A stretch of DNA of 64,000 nt from JAICYJ01 sp963737445 (GTDB taxonomy: Bacteria > Actinomycetota > Thermoleophilia > Gaiellales > JAICJC01): NCBI GenBank assembly GCA_963737445.1, contig CAVTSO010000025.1:186001-250000 (forward strand). Direction: 5' to 3'. The position numbers and the translations under genes were made by a program. Below are positions 17,643-26,254 of the stretch, one piece after another. Position 1 is the stretch's first letter. Every line of letters starts with the position of its first letter. The notes under the pieces were generated by a model. The model saw only the letters and a program-made list of their open reading frames with translations. It did not search any database and was not told where the DNA came from.

Positions 17643-17813
17643 ATGCCAGAGGAACCTGAGGATCACACGAAACGCGAGCCCCACGAAGAGGATCCGGAGT
17701 ACAAGATCAGCTACTCCCCGCGTGACGGGGAAGGCATGGGCAGCGAGATGCACATGGTCCCGACCACCAAGTCGCGCCTGCGCCACCTGATCGACAAGCT
17801 TCGCGGCCACTAG
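17643..17813 (+). CDS. Small hydrophilic protein, 56 residues
   Basis: An ATG frame of 56 codons, rich in charged residues: 'MPEEPEDHTKREPHEEDPEY', then 'KISYSPRDGEGMGSEMHMVP' and a basic end 'SRLRHLIDKLRGH'. Third-position GC is high and first-position purine bias is clear, as in true genes. It lies alone between the two tRNA 3'-end repeats, so it may be cargo of a former element. No function can be assigned. Confidence 0.55.
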   Translation: MPEEPEDHTKREPHEEDPEYKISYSPRDGEGMGSEMHMVPTTKSRLRHLIDKLRGH

Positions 17814-18484
17814 ACCCGGGCGGCCGCCCGGGCGCGCTGGAACCCGGTACACCCGAGCATCATGACCGAGCGGTGGCGCCCGTCTGTCGACCCCGGGACC
17901 GGCGCACCAGGCCGGATGCCGGCGGTCCACGAGACCTCAGAAAACCTGGGCTGAGTCTTGCGCGAGCCGGGCCAGGTACGGCGTCGGATATTGCGCTGCC
18001 AGCTTCCCGGGTGGCCACCACAGCGCCTGCTCCGTGACGGACGATGTCTGTCCCGCACCGCCCCGAACTCGCTACGCATGTAGCGCTCTTCCTCGCCGGT
18101 CACGAGCAGCCCGCACAGCACAGGTTCAAAAGGCTCGGGGCGTCTCCGTGGCTCAAAGACTGCACTTACGGACGACGAGCTTTCCGACTCACAGCCCACG
18201 CCACCACAGCAGACCCCAGACACGCACACACAAGCGCTTGCGCGGCTGCGGAACTCCCACCGTCGCCGCTTGCGCGGGCGGCAGCAACTATGCCATCGAA
18301 GAGCGCCAGAATCATCGCGATGCAGACCACCAACGGCCTCCATTGCTCGCACCGGCCGGCACCAGCTCGCTGCCTCTGCTCTGCCTCACCACACGAAGGC
18401 ACACAGGATCGCGACACCAGCGACCAGACCGACGACCGCCCCCTCCTGAACAGCATGCTGCGATCCAATGGCGCATGCAACGCC
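17814..18484. other. Gene-poor stretch between small ORF and right tRNA fragment
   Basis: Several overlapping frames are open on both strands, but all are Arg/Pro/Ser-rich translations typical of high-GC non-coding DNA. None has a start with a ribosome site or any motif that I recognise. Confidence 0.4.
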
Positions 18485-18515
18485 GAGGCCGCACGTTTGA
18501 ATCGTGCCGGACGCA
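18485..18515 (+). repeat. tRNA-Arg-like 3' end, right copy of a direct repeat
   Basis: It matches 17249-17279 at 29 of 31 positions: T arm GCACG-TTTGAAT-CGTGC, acceptor strand CGGACGC and A. The repeats are in the same orientation with starts 1236 bases apart, the arrangement expected of att sites or of successive integrations into one tRNA end. The next gene ends 53 bases to the right. Confidence 0.7.
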
Positions 18516-18567
18516 TCGACCGACCTATGTGGCGGGCGTACGGGAAGCAGTCCCGGCTCAACGCACA

Positions 18568-19581
18568 TCACGAACGTTCGGGCGCGGCCGCGGCGAGTCG
18601 GGCGAGCGCACGCAGCGATGCATGCCGCGCGTCTTGATCCGTGACGGGCGTCGTCGCCATCACCTCGTCCGCACCGGTCATCTCGACCAGCTCGGCCAGC
18701 CGCCGCGCGACCGTTTCGGACGAGCCGATCGCCTGCGCCGCCAGCACCTGATCTGCCAGTTCGCGCTCGGATGGCGACCACTGGTGAGCCGCAACTTCCT
18801 CATGCGACGGGAACGGCCGCGGCGGAAGGCCACTTCGCAGCCGGACGAACGAGAGCGCCCAGGCCGAAGCCAGTTCGTGCGCGCGCTCGTCCGTGGCAGC
18901 GCAGACGATGGTGACGGTCAGGATCGCGTGTGGCTGCTCCTGCACCTCCGACGGCTGGAACCCGTCCCGGTAGAGCCGCATGGCCGGCACCGAATACCGC
19001 GAGCTGAAGTGATGGGCGAATGCGTACGGCAGTCCACGCAACGCCGCCAGGCGAGCCCCGTAGTCGCTTGAGCCGAGCACGAACACACGTGGCGCCGAGC
19101 GCGGGCGCGGATAGGCGGTCAGCCCTTCGAGCGGATGGCCGGGCGGGAAGCCGTGCAGATGCCCGAACAGTTCGGCCAGCTGGGCGTCCAGATCGTCACT
19201 GCCCGGCCCGCGGCGAAGCGCGCGGGCAGTGCGTTGATCGGTGCCCGGCGCGCGGCCGACGCCGAGGTCGATCCGGCCGGGGAAGAGACCCTCCAGCGTC
19301 GCCCAGCGCTCCGCCACCACCAGCGGCGCGTGGTTGGGCAGCATGACACCGCCCGAGCCGACCCGAATCCGCTCCGTGATCGACGCCGTGCGCGCCGTCA
19401 AGACTTCCGGCGCCGTGCTACCTATGCCGGGCATGTTGTGGTGCTCGGCGTACCACAGCCGCACGTAGCCGAGCTCATCGGCGAGCAGCGCAAGCGCGGC
19501 TGCGCGCTCCAGCGCGGCCTCGGCGGACTCGTCGCCGGTGACCGGCACAACGTCGAGCAGGGAAATCGGGACGTCGAGCAT
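18568..19581 (-). CDS. LLM-class flavin-dependent oxidoreductase
   Basis: A 337-residue bacterial-luciferase-like TIM-barrel protein. 'RLWYAEHHNMPGIGSTAPEV' and 'RVGSGGVMLPNHAPLVVAER' are typical of the LLM group that uses FMNH2 or F420. It starts at ATG 19581 ('MLDVPISLLDV'), where the family begins; the frame is open further upstream. It is divergent from the SDR gene at 19681. The substrate cannot be read from sequence; the group includes alkane-type monooxygenases and F420-dependent dehydrogenases. Confidence 0.85.
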   Translation of the reverse strand: MLDVPISLLDVVPVTGDESAEAALERAAALALLADELGYVRLWYAEHHNMPGIGSTAPEVLTARTASITERIRVGSGGVMLPNHAPLVVAERWATLEGLFPGRIDLGVGRAPGTDQRTARALRRGPGSDDLDAQLAELFGHLHGFPPGHPLEGLTAYPRPRSAPRVFVLGSSDYGARLAALRGLPYAFAHHFSSRYSVPAMRLYRDGFQPSEVQEQPHAILTVTIVCAATDERAHELASAWALSFVRLRSGLPPRPFPSHEEVAAHQWSPSERELADQVLAAQAIGSSETVARRLAELVEMTGADEVMATTPVTDQDARHASLRALARLAAAAPERS

Positions 19582-19680
19582 CCGGTCCGGAACGCTAGCG
19601 GCTCCCCGGCGCCATGGCCCGGGCTTCAACGGCAAGCGCAGTCGGGATCAGGCGCCTCGAACGGCTGGTAGGGTCGCTGC

Positions 19681-20376
19681 GTGAGGCTGCTCGCTGGCAG
19701 AACTGTGCTGGTGACCGGGACCAGCCGTGGTCTCGGCCGTGAGATCGCCCGGTTGTTCGCAGCCGAGGGCGCGCGGGTGCTCTGCCACGCCCGCACGCGC
19801 GAGGCGGCCGTGGCCGTGGCCGAGACGGTGGGAGGTGAGCCGGTGTGGGGCGACGTCTCGACCCAGGAGGGCGTGCTCGAGACGGCGGCCCAGGCGGCCG
19901 CGGCAGCACCGAAGCTGCACGTGCTGGTGCACAACGCCGGGATCGGCAGCCCGGGATCGATCGAGGAGCATTCGCGGGAGCAGTTCGACCGCGTGATGGC
20001 CGTGAACGCGGCGGCGCCGCTGTTCCTGACGCAGGCCCTGCTGGGGCCACTGCGGGCGGCCGGCCGCGCGGGCAGGATCGTGATCGTGAGCTCCGACTCG
20101 GGGCGCTTCTCCTTCGCCAAGGACGGCGTGGCCTTCCCCTACCGGATGTCGAAAGCCGCCGTCAACATGCTCACCCTCAACCTCGCCGCCGCGTTGGCTG
20201 CCGACGGGATCCTCGTCAACGCCATGCATCCTGGATGGATGCGCACCGACATGGGCGGACCGGGCGCGCCCGTGTCGCCGGCCGAAGCTGCGGAGACGGC
20301 GCTCTACCTGGCGTGCCTGCCGGATGGTGGACCGAGCGGGCGGTTGTGGCAGGAGCAGCGCCAGATCGACTGGTAG
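19681..20376 (+). CDS. Short-chain dehydrogenase/reductase
   Basis: A 231-residue classical SDR. The cofactor motif is 'VLVTGTSRGLGREIARLF', 'VHNAGIG' stands in place of NNAG, 'IVIVSSDSGRFSF' supplies the catalytic Ser, and 'YRMSKAA' the Tyr-Lys pair. The end is shorter and more basic than in most members. It starts at GTG 19681, 99 bases from the divergent LLM oxidoreductase, and converges on the TetR gene. Substrate unknown. Confidence 0.85.
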   Translation: MRLLAGRTVLVTGTSRGLGREIARLFAAEGARVLCHARTREAAVAVAETVGGEPVWGDVSTQEGVLETAAQAAAAAPKLHVLVHNAGIGSPGSIEEHSREQFDRVMAVNAAAPLFLTQALLGPLRAAGRAGRIVIVSSDSGRFSFAKDGVAFPYRMSKAAVNMLTLNLAAALAADGILVNAMHPGWMRTDMGGPGAPVSPAEAAETALYLACLPDGGPSGRLWQEQRQIDW

Positions 20377-20401
20377 CACGGACCAGAGAGACGAGGCGGT
20401 T

Positions 20402-21043
20402 TCATTGACCAGTGGTGCCGATTCCCGCCTGGGTGAATGCGATTACGCGGTCGACGAGAGCGAGCAGGCCGGCGGCCGTGGGAGGTGAGGGGAGCGCTCG
20501 GAGCTCGTCGGTTTCGTAGAGGTCTCGCAGCCCCGCGACGGCGGTGAGCGCCGCGAGGCGGGGCACGAGTGCCGTTCCGGCCAGGCCGAGATCCACCCCG
20601 ACGGCATCGGCCAGGATGCGCTCGAACTCGTAGTAGCCGGCGCGGGCCCGTCCACGCAGCCCGGGCTCGGCGTTGATGATGTGCGCCCGCTGCGCGCGGC
20701 GCTCCCAGAACCGGCCGCTCAGCTCGCCGTCCTGCGACTCGAGTTCGTTCATCGTGCCGGCCATCCAATCGCGCAGCGTGTCCAGCGCCGACTGCTTTGG
20801 CCCCCTCGCGTTCAGGGCCGCGGCGAGGCTCTCGGGCCGGAACGGCTCGGCGTCGAACAGCAGCTCCTCCTTGGTGGCGAAATGCACCGTGACCGTCCGC
20901 GGCGCCACGTCGGCCCTGTCCGCGATCGCTCTGATCGTGGTGTCGCGGTAGCCGCGCTCGGCGAACAGCTCAAACGCAGCGTCCTGGATCGCCAGGTGCG
21001 TGCGCTGCCGCTTTCGCGTTCGACGGTCGACCGGCTCAGCCAT
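20402..21043 (-). CDS. TetR-family transcriptional regulator
   Basis: A 213-residue TetR protein. The N-terminal helix-turn-helix is 'IRAIADRADVAPRTVTVHF', preceded by 'AIQDAAFELFAERGYRDTT'. The C-terminal part is an all-helical ligand domain with an unusual 'ERRAQRAHIINAEPGLRGR' helix as in the MftR-like group. It is divergent from a SnoaL-like gene with a palindromic operator candidate between them, so it probably controls that gene and itself. Confidence 0.88.
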   Translation of the reverse strand: MAEPVDRRTRKRQRTHLAIQDAAFELFAERGYRDTTIRAIADRADVAPRTVTVHFATKEELLFDAEPFRPESLAAALNARGPKQSALDTLRDWMAGTMNELESQDGELSGRFWERRAQRAHIINAEPGLRGRARAGYYEFERILADAVGVDLGLAGTALVPRLAALTAVAGLRDLYETDELRALPSPPTAAGLLALVDRVIAFTQAGIGTTGQ

Positions 21044-21056
21044 CGGCAGATCGTAC

Positions 21057-21085
21057 TTGACGCATCATTACTAATCTAGTATTTT
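21057..21085 (+). promoter_or_regulatory. Rightward promoter with embedded TetR-type operator
   Basis: TTGACG (21057-21062), a 17-base spacer and TATTTT (21080-21085) form a good promoter for the SnoaL-like gene. A perfect palindrome, TACTA-ATC-TAGTA (21069-21081), lies in the spacer and touches the -10 box, an ideal place for repression by the adjacent TetR protein. Confidence 0.65.
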
Positions 21086-21154
21086 TACTGCTTCAGCAAA
21101 ATGCGGAAAGGTTTGCGTCCGTCCCGCCCGCCATCCGACCCGTAAGGAGCTTCG

Positions 21155-21631
21155 ATGAGTGCCCACGCTGAACTCACACCATCCGAGGCCGCCGATCGCC
21201 TGGCGATCCGCGAGCTGTTCGACGCCTACGCGCATTGCGCCGACCGGCGCGATGCCGAAGGGCAGAAAGCGCTGTTCACCGACGACACGGTGTTCGCCGT
21301 CTACATGGCCGGGGAGGCCAACGAGGCGACGTACGTCCTGCAAGGGCGTGAGTCGCTGACGCCGGTCTTCGCCGACCTGAACCGCTACGAGGCAACGATG
21401 CACTTCAACGGACAGAGCACGGTCACGCTCGACGGCGACCGCGCCACGGGAGAGAGCTACACCATCGCCCACCACGTCTTCACCGAAGACGGCCTCCGCA
21501 GGATGATGGTCGCCTGGCTCCGGTACCTCGACGTGTTCGCCAAGATCGACGGGAGCTGGTACTTCGCCGAGCGCAAACTCATCCTCGACTGGAGCGAGGC
21601 ACGAACGATCACCGCACCCCAGGCGCCGTGA
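21155..21631 (+). CDS. SnoaL-like / nuclear transport factor 2-fold protein
   Basis: A 158-residue NTF2-fold protein of the SnoaL_4 type: 'RLAIRELFDAYAHCADRRDA' then 'LFTDDTVFAVYM' and a C-terminal 'SWYFAERKLILDW'. Members are cyclases, dehydratases or binding proteins for small ring compounds. An AAGGAG stands six bases before the ATG. Transcription should start at the TetR-controlled promoter. It runs towards the FMN reductase gene and ends 19 bases before it. Confidence 0.8.
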   Translation: MSAHAELTPSEAADRLAIRELFDAYAHCADRRDAEGQKALFTDDTVFAVYMAGEANEATYVLQGRESLTPVFADLNRYEATMHFNGQSTVTLDGDRATGESYTIAHHVFTEDGLRRMMVAWLRYLDVFAKIDGSWYFAERKLILDWSEARTITAPQAP

Positions 21632-21650
21632 ACACTTCGTGGGCCGCCGG

Positions 21651-22229
21651 CTACCCGGCTGCGGCGACCAGCTCGGCCGACTCCTCGCAGGCCCGGGCGC
21701 GCTGCGCCGTGCTGTCGTCTGCGAAGCGGGTGGCGACCCGCATCACCTCGGCCCCCAACGTCCGCAGCTGCAGTTCGACGCTCTCGTCGGTGATCCGGCC
21801 TGCGGCGTCGAAGACGCGGTACGCGGAGAACTCCATCGTGTTGATGGCCTGCAGTCCCTGCGTGCCGCCGGCGGCGCTCATCAGGCCGATCATCTGGTCG
21901 TGCAGGAACGGCGGTTCGCGCGAGCCGAGCGCGTGCAGCCAGTCGAGCGCGTTCTTGAAGGCGCCTGAGATCGTCCCCTGGTACATCGGGCTGCTCCACA
22001 GCATCCCGTTCGCCCCGTAGCAGGCTTCCATCAACGTCGACGCGGCCGGCGGCGGCTCCCCTTCGTGGTCGGGGTTGTACATCGGCAGATCGAGCTCTCG
22101 CAGGTCCAGGAGCGTGGTGGCCGCTCCCGCTTGAGCGGCCCCGTCGAGCGCGATCCGCAGCGCGGCCAGGCTCCGCGACGTCCGCGCCAGCGATCCACCA
22201 AGGCCGACGATCGCGAGGCGCTCGGTCAC
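21651..22229 (-). CDS. NADPH-dependent FMN reductase
   Basis: A 192-residue flavodoxin-like protein of the NAD(P)H:FMN reductase family. 'VGLGGSLARTSRSLAAL' is the phosphate-binding loop and 'SSPMYQGTISGAFKNALDWL' the characteristic FMN/dimer motif. It could supply reduced flavin to the LLM-type oxidoreductases found on both sides, which need FMNH2; this functional link is inference from neighbourhood. Confidence 0.88.
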   Translation of the reverse strand: MTERLAIVGLGGSLARTSRSLAALRIALDGAAQAGAATTLLDLRELDLPMYNPDHEGEPPPAASTLMEACYGANGMLWSSPMYQGTISGAFKNALDWLHALGSREPPFLHDQMIGLMSAAGGTQGLQAINTMEFSAYRVFDAAGRITDESVELQLRTLGAEVMRVATRFADDSTAQRARACEESAELVAAAG

Positions 22230-22263
22230 GGTCGGACCAGGCTCGTGTCGTCGAGCGGCAGGA

Positions 22264-22920
22264 TCATCCGGCGTACTCCGACGCGAAGAGGTAGCTGACA
22301 GCCAGGCTGCGGTAGGGCCGCCAGCGGTCGGAAAGCGCGATCAGTTCCCCCTGGGTGGGGACGTGGTCGAATTCGTAGAGCCGCTGGATCGCACGACGAA
22401 GCGCGATGTCGCCGGTCAGGAAGACGTCGGGGCGGTCGAGTGCGGCGAGCAGAAACCCGTGGGCCGACCAGGGCCCGATCCCCGGCACCTCGGTCAGCGC
22501 CGCCTCGACCTCGTCGTCGGTCATGCCGGCAAGGGCCCCGTCACTCAAGCGTCCATCGACGAATCGCTCCGCAAGTGCCCGCAGCGTCGCGCCCTTGCGC
22601 GCGGAGAGTCCCGCCGAGCGAAGCAGCTGCGGATCGGCTGCGAGCAGCTCGGCCGGCGTCGGCAGACGTCCACCGAAGCGCTCCTCGATCCGGGACACGA
22701 TCGTGCGCGTCGCCGCGACCGACAACTGCTGGCCAACGACCTGGAAGATGAGCGTCGCGAAGGCGTCGAGCGGTGGGAGCTCGTCCATCCACGCCCGCGG
22801 CCGGAAGTCCGGCCGCTCATCGATCAGCCGCGCGAGCACCGGATCCGCCTTTCGCAGAGACTCCCGCGCTTTCGGATCGGCTGCCGCTGCCGGCGCTCGA
22901 GGTGGTGTGTCGGCGGTCAT
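22264..22920 (-). CDS. DNA-3-methyladenine glycosylase II (AlkA-like)
   Basis: A 218-residue HhH-GPD base-excision enzyme. 'VPGIGPWSAHGFLLAAL' is the helix-hairpin-helix and 'PDVFLTGDIALRRA' carries the catalytic Asp. It lacks the N-terminal domain of E. coli AlkA, as is common in actinobacteria. It removes alkylated purines from DNA. It lies between the FMN reductase and an LLM oxidoreductase in the same direction with short gaps, so it may be co-transcribed. Confidence 0.88.
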   Translation of the reverse strand: MTADTPPRAPAAAADPKARESLRKADPVLARLIDERPDFRPRAWMDELPPLDAFATLIFQVVGQQLSVAATRTIVSRIEERFGGRLPTPAELLAADPQLLRSAGLSARKGATLRALAERFVDGRLSDGALAGMTDDEVEAALTEVPGIGPWSAHGFLLAALDRPDVFLTGDIALRRAIQRLYEFDHVPTQGELIALSDRWRPYRSLAVSYLFASEYAG

Positions 22921-22953
22921 TTCTGGAACAACCCGGTGGTCAGTTCGCTGTGG

Positions 22954-23988
22954 TCAGGATCGTAGTATCCCGCCGCCCGCGACGTGCGGGCTCCAGCCGA
23001 ACGCGGGTGCGATGTCGCGGGCGATCGTTTCGAGCATCGCCGCGTTGTAGTCGACACCGAGCTGGCTCGGCACCGTCAGGAGGACGGTGTCGGCCGCCTG
23101 GACGGCCGCGTCCCGGGCGAGCTCCTCGGCGATCCGGTCGGGCTCCCCGCTGTAGCTGCGGCCGAAGCGGCTGATCGCGCCGTCGAGCCAGCCGACCTGA
23201 TCCTCGTTTGCATCTCCGCCGAAATACCGGCGGTCGAGCTCGGAGGTGATCGGCATCACGCTGCGGCTGATGGACACGCGCGGTTCCCCGAGATGGCCGG
23301 CGTTCGCCCAGGCCCCCCGGAACAGCGCGATCTGCTCGGCCTGCAGCTGATCGAACGGCACCTGCGTGTCCTCCAGCAGCAGCGTCGAGCTCATCAGGTT
23401 CATGCCCTGCTCGCCCGCCCAGACGGCGCTCTGGCGCGTGCCGGAGCCCCACCAGATGCGATCGGCGAGCCCCGGCGATTGCGGCTGGACGGCGAGCATC
23501 GCCTCGCCGGGCCGGCCGCCGACGTCGGCGCGGACGACGCCTGCGCCGGCGATCGCCGCGCGAAACAGCGCCGTCTTCTCCCGTGCCCGCTCACCATCGA
23601 GGGAGTAGCCGAAGGCCTCGGCGCCGTGCCAGGCGGGCTCGGGCGAGCCACGGCTGACGCCGAGCTGGAGCCGACCGCCCGCCAGCAGGTCTGCCGCCGC
23701 CGCTTCCTCGGCCATGTACAGCGGGTTCTCGTAGCGCATGTCGATGACGCCCGTGCCGATCTCGATCCGACTTGTGCTGACGCCGATCGCCGTCAGCAGC
23801 GGGAACGGGGACGAGAGCTGCCGTGCGAAGTGGTGAACGCGGACGAATGCCCCGTCGATGCCGATCTGCTCGGCCGCGACCCCAAGCTCGACCGTCTGGC
23901 GGAGCGCGTCGCCCGCCGAGTGCGTGCTCCCTCCGCCCGGATGCCATGCGCCGAACGAGAGGAAGCCAATTTTCTTCTTATGGTCCAT
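22954..23988 (-). CDS. LLM-class flavin-dependent oxidoreductase
   Basis: A 344-residue luciferase-like TIM-barrel protein. 'FVRVHHFARQLSSPFPLLTA' and 'IGTGVIDMRYENPLYMAEEA' are family-typical, and 'GRLQLGVSRGSPEP' leads into the flavin-binding face. I start at ATG 23988; an in-frame GTG lies six bases upstream. A perfect palindrome sits 14 bases before the gene. It heads a leftward run with the AlkA-like and FMN reductase genes. It may use FMNH2 from that reductase. Confidence 0.85.
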   Translation of the reverse strand: MDHKKKIGFLSFGAWHPGGGSTHSAGDALRQTVELGVAAEQIGIDGAFVRVHHFARQLSSPFPLLTAIGVSTSRIEIGTGVIDMRYENPLYMAEEAAAADLLAGGRLQLGVSRGSPEPAWHGAEAFGYSLDGERAREKTALFRAAIAGAGVVRADVGGRPGEAMLAVQPQSPGLADRIWWGSGTRQSAVWAGEQGMNLMSSTLLLEDTQVPFDQLQAEQIALFRGAWANAGHLGEPRVSISRSVMPITSELDRRYFGGDANEDQVGWLDGAISRFGRSYSGEPDRIAEELARDAAVQAADTVLLTVPSQLGVDYNAAMLETIARDIAPAFGWSPHVAGGGILRS

Positions 23989-24001
23989 GACCACTACAAC
24001 G

Positions 24002-24019
24002 TACTTGAGCGGTCAAGTA
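24002..24019 (-). promoter_or_regulatory. Perfect palindrome before the LLM oxidoreductase gene
   Basis: TACTTGA-GCGG-TCAAGTA, a seven-base perfect inverted repeat with a four-base centre. On the minus strand it contains TTGACC, a possible -35 box. The arms CTTGA and TCAAG are the same as those of the operator shared by the sugar-acid genes at 40-49 kb, though the centre differs. Confidence 0.6.
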
Positions 24020-24061
24020 TTCCGTCGGCAAGCTGCCCTGGGGAGCTCGGGGGAACGGCGC

Positions 24062-24736
24062 TCAAACAGGCAACGGCTCCTCCAGCGAAGCGATCGCGTA
24101 GTCCGCATCCGCCTCGCGCAACTGCTGGACGGTGTAATGGCCGCTCGCCACGCCGACGCACTCGACGCCGGCGGCGTGCGCACCCTCCACGTCGCGCGGC
24201 GTGTCGCCCACGACGATGGCCTGCTTCGCGCTGATGTCCTCCCCGTAGACCAGGGCCGCCCGCTTGAGCGCGATGCGGGTGATCTCGCCCCGATCGCTCG
24301 AGTCGGTGCCGTACCCGCCGAACGAGAAGAACCGGTTGAGCCGTGCCCGGTGCAGCTTGATGTGCGCCGCGGCCTCGACGTTTCCGGTCACGATCCCCAG
24401 CAGGTAGCCGCCGTCGAGCAGCCTGGGCAGCATCTCCTCGACGCCGGGCAGGACCCGGTAGGAGGTCGAGTCCTCGACCGTCTCATGCATGTAGTGCAGG
24501 CGCCGTTCCAGCAGCCGGGCGAACTCGGCCCGCTCCGGCGCTCGGTGCATCACCGCCTCGAACGTCTTGCGTCCCACGTCGGGATCGGTCATCCCCGCGT
24601 CGGTGAACTCGCCGATGTCAGCCGGGATGCCATACAGCTCGTCGAACGCCAACCGCCAGGAGGCCGCACCTGCGCCGCCGGAGTTGATCAGCGTGCCGTC
24701 GATGTCGAACAGGATCGTGACCCGTTTGGCAGGCAA
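24062..24736 (-). CDS. HAD-superfamily phosphatase (phosphoglycolate phosphatase-like)
   Basis: A 224-residue HAD hydrolase. 'FDIDGTLINSGG' (motif I, with both Asp residues), 'GIVTGN' (motif II), a Lys in the middle, and 'IVVGDTPRDVEGAHAAGVEC' (motif III) are all present, with a helical cap between residues 20 and 85. I choose the TTG at 24736 as start because AGGAGG lies six bases upstream and the conserved part begins seven residues later; the frame stays open for 26 more codons upstream. It probably dephosphorylates a small phosphate ester. Confidence 0.85.
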   Translation of the reverse strand: MPAKRVTILFDIDGTLINSGGAGAASWRLAFDELYGIPADIGEFTDAGMTDPDVGRKTFEAVMHRAPERAEFARLLERRLHYMHETVEDSTSYRVLPGVEEMLPRLLDGGYLLGIVTGNVEAAAHIKLHRARLNRFFSFGGYGTDSSDRGEITRIALKRAALVYGEDISAKQAIVVGDTPRDVEGAHAAGVECVGVASGHYTVQQLREADADYAIASLEEPLPV

Positions 24737-24886
24737 GAGGAACCTCCTCACACCGGAGCCTAGTGCGAGCGGCTCCCGACGTGCCGGTCGCGATGCCGGC
24801 GCGCGCCCCGCCACTGAGGCGCCCGCCTGACCGCCACGCCTCCCAGGACATCGCCGAACACGGTCAGCAGCTAGTTGCCTAGTCCA

Positions 24887-25798
24887 TCATCGGCAGGGCG
24901 TCCACGGCGTATCGAACAGGTCCACGGTCTTCAGGATCGCATTGAAGTTCCAGCCATTCGACTTCGTGCAGTTGAGCGACGAGCGCTTGTACTCGACCTC
25001 GAACACGGCCTTTCCCGTGGCCGTCCAGTCGGGGAGCCCCGGCGCCGGGTAGTCACACTCCTTGTACTGCATGCACTGCTCGTTGATGGCGTAGTCGAAG
25101 TACGGCTTCAGGGTCGCGGCCTGGCCGAGGTCGTTCTTCAGCGCCACGGAGAGCCCGTTTGAGTGCGCCAGATTGGCCAGATACGTGTCGTAGTTGAGCT
25201 GGTCGGCACCGGTCAGCGGGAAGCCGGTCCGGTTGCTGTATCCGTCGACGTTGTCGAACTCGACACCATCAAACCCAGCCTGCTTACACTTCTGCACGCG
25301 TGCGGACATGATCGGACCGAGCACCGAGACCTGCCGGATATCCAGCCACTTCTCACCCGGCCAGCCATTCTTGCTGCCCAGCACCGATGCCGGGAACTGC
25401 CCGGCGTCGACCCGCCAGTTCTCCCATGTCCCGGCGTCGACATAGCAGATCACATGGCCGCCGCGGGCATGAATCGCGTTCACCGCCGCGGTGTTAAGCG
25501 TGGTGTCGTTGCCGGACACGGCCTGGTCGACGTACAGGTCGATGTCCCAGACCTGCGGGCTGACCGCCGCACCCCCGCCCTTGGGAGGCGCCGAGATCGT
25601 CGTGTTGATACCACCCGTTGAGGCGTACGCCACTACACCCTGCAACTGATACTGCCAGCGGCTCTGAAGCGCCGGCTGCCAACAGCCGGAACATGGTGTC
25701 GGTGCCGGCAACGCCGCCGATGCCGGCGCCACGCCCAGCGCAAGGGTTATGAGCGTGAGCACGACGACGGCACTCTGGGAAATAGAAGGCTTACGCAT
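24887..25798 (-). CDS. Secreted GH114-type glycoside hydrolase
   Basis: A 303-residue protein with a clear signal peptide ('SAVVVLTLITLALGVAPASA') cut near residue 29. It is followed by a GH114 (endo-alpha-1,4-polygalactosaminidase) TIM barrel: 'WDIDLYVDQ', 'HVICYVDAGTWENWR', 'GFDGVEFDNVDGYSNRTGF' with the acidic catalytic pair, and 'VALKNDLGQ'. Such enzymes cut galactosaminogalactan-type exopolysaccharides of fungi or biofilms. AGGAGG lies six bases before the chosen ATG; another in-frame ATG is 42 bases upstream. It is transcribed alone. Confidence 0.85.
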   Translation of the reverse strand: MRKPSISQSAVVVLTLITLALGVAPASAALPAPTPCSGCWQPALQSRWQYQLQGVVAYASTGGINTTISAPPKGGGAAVSPQVWDIDLYVDQAVSGNDTTLNTAAVNAIHARGGHVICYVDAGTWENWRVDAGQFPASVLGSKNGWPGEKWLDIRQVSVLGPIMSARVQKCKQAGFDGVEFDNVDGYSNRTGFPLTGADQLNYDTYLANLAHSNGLSVALKNDLGQAATLKPYFDYAINEQCMQYKECDYPAPGLPDWTATGKAVFEVEYKRSSLNCTKSNGWNFNAILKTVDLFDTPWTPCR

Positions 25799-25979
25799 GC
25801 CGATCCTCCTCAAAGCGATGAACGTATGTGCCTGTGTCACGCGCGCTGTTCATCACTCTCCCGCGCCCTCGACACCGCTGAGCGTCGGAGTGGCTTGGCC
25901 TGCCGCGGCATACCAGCCAGCACGCGATCGCGAGACAGCGAGCCACTCGCTCGCTCCTGGCGATTCGACGCTCAATCAA

Positions 25980-26146
25980 TCAGAAACGCGCGCCGACGTC
26001 AAGCGAGTCGAGCTCCGCCCTCACGTACACCCAGTACGACCGCGCGGGCCCGGGAACGCCTCGCTGGGGAACGAGTCGGGACCGTACGCATACCGAACAG
26101 GTGTCGCGAAATCGAGCGGCTGGCGCACGTAGGGGATCTCGGTCAC
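25980..26146 (-). CDS. Short hypothetical protein of about 55 residues (one frameshift)
   Basis: From GTG 26146 the frame gives well-formed protein sequence, 'EIPYVRQPLDFATPVRYAYG' and on to 'PSEAFPG'. A one-base shift near 26040 joins it to 'SYWVYVRAELDSLDV' and a stop at 25980. Aromatic-rich, with no family recognised. The rest of the gap between 25799 and 26254 holds nothing that I can identify. Confidence 0.35.
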
Positions 26147-26254
26147 GTCGTCAACTTACCGCCACGGCGTTGGTGGCATTGCCACGAGACTGGGTATCGG
26201 AGGCTACTGCGACGCCATCTCGCGCATCACCGCGGCTTCCAACACGCAACTCGT

